Source of the DNA: Chloromonas sp. AAM2
Taxonomy: Eukaryota; Chlorophyta; Chlorophyceae; Chlamydomonadales; Chlamydomonadaceae
Direction: 5' to 3'
Length of the DNA stretch: 15,541 bases
NCBI GenBank assembly: GCA_004335635.1
Contig: QAXH01004816.1
Span: 8,407-23,947, forward strand
The translations under genes and the position numbers were made by a program. Numbering within the stretch: the first letter of the stretch is position 1; each line of letters starts with the position of its first letter. The notes beneath the pieces were generated by a model. That model saw nothing but the letters and a program-made list of their open reading frames with translations. It was not told the origin of the DNA and ran no database searches. This document shows positions 10,285 through 15,541 of this stretch, piece after piece.

Positions 10285-12071
10285 TCAGCAGAGCTCAGCT
10301 GTTGTGCTTGAAGAGCTTGAGGCAGAACCAGTTGACCGCCACCTGCGCACGTCACGGGCCACACAGCCCTCCGCCTTAAGCCAGTGCCTTATGCTGCACA
10401 GACTGGCTGTGGGGGAGAGGCACACTTCAAGCACTGCCATGACAGGTTGCCGGCGACATGCCAGTTGTTCTGGTGAGGCCACTGACGATACCTCTGATGT
10501 TGGGATTCGTGCACGCTCTGTCATCCACACTTACGGCTGTCAGGGTGACGGGCAGGAGGGCAGGAACGACTGAGCAGTAGTACCTACATGCGCACATCAC
10601 ACAGTTCGCATCCTAGGCTTTATATGAAGACCACACAAATTCGCAAGCACCAATGTCCAGTCCAATGCCTAATGCCTTGATGATCAAGGCCAGAGAAAGT
10701 AGAATCAGGAGCACCGGATTGCAGTCCAGTGCCGTATGTTGTAGGCCAGTCTGCGCTCACCAGTCCTGCTGCACCGTGCGTGCCCAGCCGGGAGGCATCT
10801 TGGGCAGGAGCTTGATCACCTGCACCCCAGGGGGCGATGCACTAGCCGGGGGAAAAGTCGGTAACTATTGTGAAACGCTTGGCATGTGCATGCTGGCATA
10901 CCTTGCTGGCGTATGACTCTGTCTTCTGGCGTGCTACAAACAAAGATGAAATTCACTCCTCCTCCATCCATTACCAGCCCCATGATTGAGCGGCAGCTCC
11001 AAGACATGCCCTGTTTGCCTGCCCTGTCAGCGCTGTTGCCTCACTCACCACCACCCCTGCTGTGATGGCCAGACTGACTCCGGAGCCCACCACCATGGCC
11101 AACCTGCGGCAGCAACAGCAGATGAAAATCAAGCTGCACGTGTGTCGCGCTTATTGGGCAGGTGCAACTCTGCCGTGTGGCATCTGTTTTGCAGCACCTG
11201 GTAGAACCTAACCCAAGGCTGCACCTCCGTTGTGCGGTCTGGTGTGCGTTGAGTCACTTGGTAACATACTCAACACTCCCAGTCAGGTGGTGTTTACTAT
11301 GTTTAAATTCGCCGGAGTACATGACACACGCGCTTACCCCCATAGGCGGTGGTGTGCTGTGGCTGCGTTTGGAGTGCCCGCCTGCTGAGGCTTGCCGTCG
11401 AATGGGACTGGGCCTTGCTGCAGCAGGTTCTGTGACAAAGCACAGCAAGATGGACTTGCTTTCACAATAGCATGTAACCGTGTTCGTGTCATGTATGCAT
11501 GACAAGTGTGCATGCATGTTGGAAGGTGGCCCCAGGCGCTCGATATCAGGCCCATCCTGGCATCCAGAGCACGCATGGGCCCATGCTTTGCATTTGCATG
11601 TGCTTATGTCTGCGTCATGTGCGTATGCATGCGTGTCGGAAGATGGCTCCATGCATTCAAAGGCAGGCCCGTGGTTGCATCCCAGAGCACACATGGACCT
11701 ACCTGTAAATCATGGGTGGATGCCACACGCCGCCAGCTTGTGATCACCTCCTCCACGACCATCGGAGTCACTGTGTTTGCCTCAGTGCTGTGGGTTTGGA
11801 CACAAATGCCATCTCGTGATAACCGATGACGCAGCTGAGCAGCCCACCAGGCTCACTGTTTAATACACCATGCCTATGACGTGCAGCAGTGAACGTACAA
11901 ATGATTGAGCCTGGGCAGTGTGGTGGGCCGGCCACACAGGATGGCCTGAAATCAAGCTTGCGGCAGAGAACGGGGCAAGGAAGCAAGACTGGCGAATGCC
12001 CACACGCAACGCAGGGACGAACAGCACCCAAAACTAAAATCTGCGCTAGATTGGGATCGCAGCACGCTCAT
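10285..12071 (-). CDS. Hypothetical small single-pass membrane protein, 7 exons (gene C)
   Basis: I do not recognise this gene. Minus-strand exons 12071-12028, 11787-11703, 11429-11338, 11103-11049, 10925-10902 and 10819-10761 join without a phase conflict. Donors include GTGAGTGAGG, GTAAGC, GTAGGT and GTGAGC. The ATG is the first after an in-frame TAA. The product has a short Ser-rich start, a helix-like stretch PMVVEEVITSWRRV (24-37), a Pro/Gln/Ala/His linker, one clear transmembrane helix (about 72-92, LWGLAMVVGSGVSLAITAGVV region) and a basic tail KTESYASK then VIKLLPKMPPGWARTVQQD. The last exon is ambiguous: acceptor at 10406 ends at TAA 10376-10378 (129 aa), acceptor at 10342 ends at TGA 10285-10287 (138 aa). 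Both are in phase; the 10406 acceptor has the better pyrimidine tract. The gene is divergent from the XRCC4-like gene by 98 bp. Organelle inner-membrane placement is possible but unproven. Confidence 0.5.
11049..11103 (-). CDS. Gene C exon 4: transmembrane helix
   Basis: The acceptor CTGCTGTTGCTGCCGCAG and donor GTG|GTGAGTGAGG are the best splice pair in this stretch on either strand. In the phase set by exon 3 the exon encodes 18 almost wholly nonpolar residues (75-92) without a charge, followed by Lys and Arg-rich sequence in later exons. Confidence 0.55.
11486..11701. repeat. Diverged tandem duplication, about 117-bp period, in gene C intron 2
   Basis: Two copies share GCGTCATGT, TATGCATG, GGAAGRTGGC, CAGGCCC, GCATCC and AGAGCACRCATGG in the same order. 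The GGAAG blocks start at 11521 and 11638. The second copy ends at the 5' splice site of exon 2 (11703). Substitutions and small indels show it is old. Confidence 0.7.
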
Positions 12072-12169
12072 CACACTAGCGGATGAAAAGCGTTAGAACA
12101 TGCAGTCTGCCAGTTTGTTTTCTTTTTTCTTTGTAAATGCGCATCTAAAGCAGTTGGTCAGTTGTGTCA
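12072..12169. promoter_or_regulatory. 98-bp spacer between divergent gene C and XRCC4-like gene
   Basis: Only 98 bp lie between the two start codons, so a shared bidirectional promoter is likely if both models are right. The plus strand has a pyrimidine-rich stretch (TTTGTTTTCTTTTTTCTTTG) near 12114-12133. In-frame stops upstream of both ATGs lie within the spacer (TAA at 12146-12148 for the plus gene). No TATA box is seen. Confidence 0.45.
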
Positions 12170-15100
12170 ATGGCGTCCTCGGATGGAGACGAAGGGCTTC
12201 TCGAGGGTTACGCGCTGCATTGTCGTGTCCTGTACCCACCTACAGCCAACGGCACATGCAGCGCACAAGCGCCGGGGATGCAGCCTGCAGGTATACCCTG
12301 TGGATTGGAGCTGCTGGGCAACTTCCAGGGCGACGGCATCGACAGAACATACGTCATGTGAGCTGTCCTCATGACAGATGGCCCTTACATGCACAGCACA
12401 TGCACTCCCGTCCACACAGAGCTGCATGCAAAACGTTTGCGCACATAGGATGACCCGCAACCCTGGCACTGGCCTGGCCAGCCATATCTAATGCATCGGC
12501 CTTGCCTACCCAACCCACACGTGCCATGCAGGCGGCTGCTTGTAACGGACTTCAGTGGCAGGGCATGGGAGGCAGTCATGGACGTTATGGACCTGGCCGA
12601 GTTTTTCAGGGTGAGGTCCACCACATACTCACTGACTGGCTTATCACTTATCACTGCTTGAGGAAGCCTGCCGTGCTTCAGTGCATTCTGACACAACGCT
12701 ACCCAGATCAGAGCAGGCCATGCTGGAAAGGTCGAGGCTGCGTGCCCGCCTGAGCACGTGCACATTTGGTGGCTGCACGTTTGCCTTCACTGCAAGCCAC
12801 CATGCCGTAAAGACGTGCCTTGCTGCTTCAGAATGTGCCGCTGCCGCGCAGCGCTCTTGCATGTTTCCAATACACCCTCACAAGGTTTACATGACTGCGC
12901 CTGCATACACACATGCAGAGCAAGGGTGCTGACCCCTCGCCCCTCTCCCAGTTGTATGACTGGCTGGAGCAGGCCCTCAGCTCAGGGGAGGCAAGGCTGC
13001 AGGAGCCGGAGCACAGGCCTGCAGATCACGGCAAGGGTGGGCTTTCACAGGGCGCAACTCCTGGTATGGTGGTGACGGCAGAGCTGCGCATGGCGGGGCG
13101 GCAACGTGCACTACAGATTAGGTGAGGCACTTTTGCAGCGAGGTGTTAGGCAATACCACCTGTGCTGTACCAGTACTTAGTCCACCATATCTGGCATCTG
13201 CCTGGTTGCAACTACGTCAACAAACAATTAGGAGCCTGGCACAACCCAATGCAGCGCGCAGCTTTTCTAATAATGTGGCAAGTCCAGCGCACTGCTGTTG
13301 GGTGTGCGCATGCAGGTTGCCTCCGGAGGGTGCTCTTGAGCCTTTGACACCAGAGGATGTGCAGACAAGATGTGCATGTAAGACAGGGACGGCTGGGCAG
13401 AGACCAGGACCTCCATTTTACTACAATCAAGCAATGTCAGCTCGGTGACATGTGCAAGTTTCCTGCTCAACCTGCCTTCCCGTAGCCTTGGTGCTGGCTG
13501 ACATGCTTGCCCATGCCAACATGGTTTCTGACATTACTACTCAGTCTAGGCGTCCCCTGTCATAGCGCTTGATCTGCCTTGCCTGCCTGCCTGGCATCAT
13601 CGTGCGCAGGCATGCACAGCCACATGCTGCACCTTCAGCAGGCGGCACACACACTGCATGCCACGGGGCAGGATCTGCACAGGCAGGCGCTGGCACAGCT
13701 CAAGCAGGAGAGGGCAGCATTAGTTGCACGAATAGAGGTGAGTGGGATTGTCCTGTCCGAGGATGGCTGTGTGCCTGCACAGGCAGGCAAACAACCAGAG
13801 GGAAAATCGTGTCTACTCTTGTAAGCTGACTCCTGAGGAGAGGGCGGCACTGGTCGCACGAGTAGAGGTCAGCAGCTTTTGTCCTGTAACGGATTTGTCC
13901 CAACAAGGAATGGATGAGTGGTAACAAGAAATGAACCTGTTGTGCCTGTCACTGTACACCCTTTTTGTCGCGCGAATCAGTACATGCAATCCTTTTCACA
14001 CCTCTTTTCGTACCTGCGTCGTTCTGCCTGTTTGCAAGTTTCTTTGCTTGTGTCCTTACCTTCCTTCCCTCACCCTCCCATGCAGAGGCTGAAGGATGGA
14101 TTATAGTCTGATAAACTAGTTGATTCTGGTGTGGCTCTCCTAAATCCGCAAGCTGCTACTCAGGATGGACCCTCCTCTCTCCTCTGCAGAAGCTGAAGGA
14201 CGACCTGCGCGGCTACCTGGGCATTGCCTACAAGGAGGTGCGCCAGAAGGTGGAGAAGATCATGGCCATCACCGAGGGGGTGGAGGCGAACAGCGAGGTG
14301 CTGAGCAGGGCAAAGGCGGCCGTGCTGGCGGAGGCACAGGCGCTGGCGCAGGCCAACGGGAACCACGGCGCGAGCAACGGTGAGCGGGTGGGATAGCCGT
14401 GCTTTGTGTGAGAAGCGTTGTTTGTGCAATTGAAAATCACAGGTAACACCAGCACAAAGCACCATGGGCAGTGAGCCAGGATGTAGTGAGCGAGTGAGTG
14501 AGTGAGTGAGTGAGTGAGTGAGTGAGTGAGTGAGTGAGTGAGTGAGTGAGTGCGTGCCTTTGTACACCTGTATCGTCGGACACTGTACCAGAAGGGCTAA
14601 TGGTGCAAACACGGGTCTGGCACTGCTGTGTCCTGGGTGTTTCAGAGGGGCTGGCGTTCATCAGTCGCTTGGGGGACTGGGAGGCCGCCACATGTGCGGC
14701 TATCTGACTGCCTGTGCTTTCATTCCCCTGCTTTTGGCAAGTTGTTCTTGTCCTGACTTTGGTTGTCTTGTGACGCGAACTTCCCACTGCTCACTTGCCC
14801 AAGGGCCAGAGGCACCCTTCTCCCTGTTGCCGTGCCTGCTTTTTTTTGTGTTCAGGACTTGGCACAATCACGGTGTGCCCGGTACTTGTTTGATTGCATG
14901 TCGCCACCTTCTGCCATTAGTTCTGTTGCTGTGCCCGTGCAGGCGGCACCGGCAGTGCTGTTGCGTCCGCAGCCGCTGCCGTGCTCGCCTCCTGCTGCGC
15001 GGCCCAGCGGCAGCACAGCCTAGGCGCCGCCCCGCTCGCATCACCAGCCAGGGCACACACACGCATTGCCACATCTACATTGGATGGGGCCACCGCCAGC

Positions 15101-15541
15101 CAGACAGCAGCAATGATAGGCTCGCAAGGGCTAGCGACGGGCATGGGCTCATCGCAAGGGATTCCAGCCAGCTCACAGGGTGTTGTTGCGGGGCTGGGCC
15201 TGGCATCTCAGGCGGGGCCTGTGCCAGGCATGAAAGAGGAGTATGGGTTGAGTTTGCCCGCCAGTCAAGTGATGGCTGGGATAGCCGGAGGGCCAAGCCA
15301 AATGATGATGCCTAGTAGCCAGCAGGGCATCAAGTCAGAGCCTGGGGAGATGATGGGAGAGGAGCCGGCTGCCAAGAGGTTGAAAGAAGAGGGCGGAGGT
15401 GGGCTAGCCATGCCCATGTCACAAGGGTTTGGCGGGGTCAGCTCGCAAGTGCCTGCCAGCCTGTCTGCGTCACAACTGACACAGGCAGGAGGTTTGGGTG
15501 AGCAGGGGCGCGGGCCGGTGGCGCGGGGGGGGGTGTCTAGG
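12170..15541 (+). CDS. XRCC4/XLF-superfamily DNA repair protein, probably XRCC4 (3' end cut by window)
   Basis: Exons are 12170-12357, 12532-12610, 12952-13121, 13316-13377, 13486-~13543, 13620-13737, 14190-14379 and 14943 onward, 488 codons so far. The start is the first ATG after an in-frame TAA. Residues 1-185 match a superfamily head: the strand LLVTDFSGRAWEAV (65-78, Trp75) and LQIRLPPEGALEPLTPEDV (144-162) leading to a helix. Residues 187-270 are coiled-coil-like. LKDDLRGYLGIAYKEVRQK (227-245) resembles the LIG4-binding helix of XRCC4. The tail (289 on) is low complexity with 11 SQ and 1 TQ, the NLS-like PAAKRLK (430-436) and three SUMO-consensus lysines (386, 419, 436). XRCC4 partners DNA ligase IV in non-homologous end joining in the nucleus. 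Similarity was judged by eye; XLF or PAXX is the alternative. The exon 5/6 junction is uncertain. A donor at 15498 (GGTTTGG|GTGAGC) may end exon 8. Confidence 0.72.
13486..13543 (+). CDS. XRCC4-like exon 5, 3' boundary uncertain
   Basis: The acceptor CTTCCCGTAG is good, and the exon encodes SLVLADMLAHANMVSDITT, the helix leaving the head. No strong donor follows. GTs that keep phase with exon 6 are CA|GTCTAG (exon end 13543) and CT|GTCATA (exon end 13558), both poor. If the intron is retained, the frame stops at TAG 13563-13565. Confidence 0.45.
13826..13867 (+). other. Duplicated exon fragment (possible 42-nt cassette exon) in XRCC4-like gene
   Basis: This copy encodes LTPEERAALVARVE. It is a diverged duplicate of the end of exon 6, which encodes ERAALVARIE at 13708-13737. 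It is flanked by CTACTCTTGTAAG on the left and GTCAGC on the right. It is phase 0 at both ends, so inclusion would add exactly 14 residues to the coiled coil without a frameshift. Confidence 0.5.
14086..14106 (+). pseudogene. Decoy copy of the exon 7 start, with stop codon
   Basis: After a strong pyrimidine tract and CATGCAG, the sequence reads AGG CTG AAG GAT GGA TTA TAG, that is RLKDGL then stop. The real exon 7 (from 14190) starts AAG CTG AAG GAC GAC CTG, KLKDDL, also after CTCCTCTGCAG. This looks like a partial duplicate of the acceptor and exon start. Using it would end the protein before the LIG4-binding-like helix and the SQ-rich tail. Confidence 0.5.
14492..14552. repeat. (GAGT)n microsatellite, about 15 units, in XRCC4-like intron 7
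   Basis: A pure GAGT tetranucleotide run starts about 112 bp after the exon 7 donor (14380). Each unit contains GTGAGT, the ideal 5' splice site, so the array is also a ladder of decoy donors on the gene strand. Confidence 0.97.
14943..15541 (+). CDS. XRCC4-like exon 8: SQ/TQ-cluster tail with NLS (partial)
   Basis: The frame set by exon 7 stays open for 199 codons to the window edge. SQ serines are at residues 341, 349, 359, 366, 377, 396, 407, 414, 448, 456 and 465, and TQ at 468: twelve sites in 129 residues. SQ/TQ is the target of ATM, ATR and DNA-PK kinases, and three or more sites in 100 residues is the usual threshold for an SQ/TQ cluster domain. PAAKRLK resembles the c-Myc nuclear localisation signal. 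MKEE, IKSE and LKEE fit the SUMO consensus. Otherwise the tail is Gly/Ala/Ser/Met-rich and probably disordered. Confidence 0.75.

Noticed and set aside
10986..11204. Plus-strand exon reading MARLTPEPTTMANLRQQQQ
   Set aside because: The same bases form a minus-strand exon with better splice sites and a transmembrane helix in phase with its neighbours. No plus-strand partner exons were found.
14160..14787. Minus-strand open frames with SLTHSLTHSLTH repeats
   Set aside because: They are a translation of the GAGT microsatellite plus the antisense of exon 7.
14542..15315. 257-codon plus-strand open frame
   Set aside because: It overlaps exon 8 of the XRCC4-like gene in another frame and is Cys/Arg-rich. 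The exon 8 frame agrees with the phase of exon 7 and has coherent motifs.

Overview
The window looks like nuclear DNA of a green alga (Chlorophyta). Four intron-rich genes are seen. Most donors are GTGAG-type and the acceptors are nearly all CAG. One gene encodes a plastid fibrillin with a transit-peptide-like N-terminus. TGTAA motifs, the usual green-algal poly(A) signal, lie at plausible distances from stop codons. The introns and spacers are full of GCATGC/TGCATG words. I could not place it to class or species. All exon models were built by hand from splice consensus, reading-frame phase and family motifs.

Layout: (1) 1-1777 has no supported gene and is probably the 3' UTR of gene A plus spacer. 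(2) Gene A, minus strand, 1778-4762, seven exons, 377 aa, is a complete mitochondrial-carrier-family protein of the ATP-Mg/Pi (APC/SCaMC) type without EF hands. Its fifth intron opens with a 27-bp minisatellite. (3) 4763-5462 is a spacer between divergent genes, with a TATA-like box. (4) Gene B, plus strand, 5463-8434, seven exons, 291 aa, is a PAP/fibrillin plastid-lipid-associated protein. (5) 8435-10284 is a convergent 3' spacer with no supported gene. (6) Gene C, minus strand, about 10285-12071, is a small unrecognised single-pass membrane protein assembled from seven phase-compatible exons. (7) 12072-12169 is a 98-bp spacer between gene C and gene D, a likely bidirectional promoter. (8) Gene D, plus strand, 12170 to beyond the window end, is an XRCC4/XLF-superfamily (most likely XRCC4) non-homologous end-joining protein. 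It has a globular head, a coiled coil, a LIG4-binding-like helix and a long tail holding eleven SQ and one TQ motifs, a c-Myc-like NLS and three SUMO-consensus sites.

The genes alternate in orientation as two head-to-head pairs (A/B and C/D). Their functions (metabolite transport, plastid lipid bodies or plastoglobules, unknown membrane protein, DNA repair) do not suggest one pathway. The most unusual points are the SQ-rich tail of gene D, duplicated exon fragments inside its coiled-coil introns (one adding exactly two heptads, one carrying an early stop), and intronic repeat arrays that multiply 5'-splice-site-like sequence.
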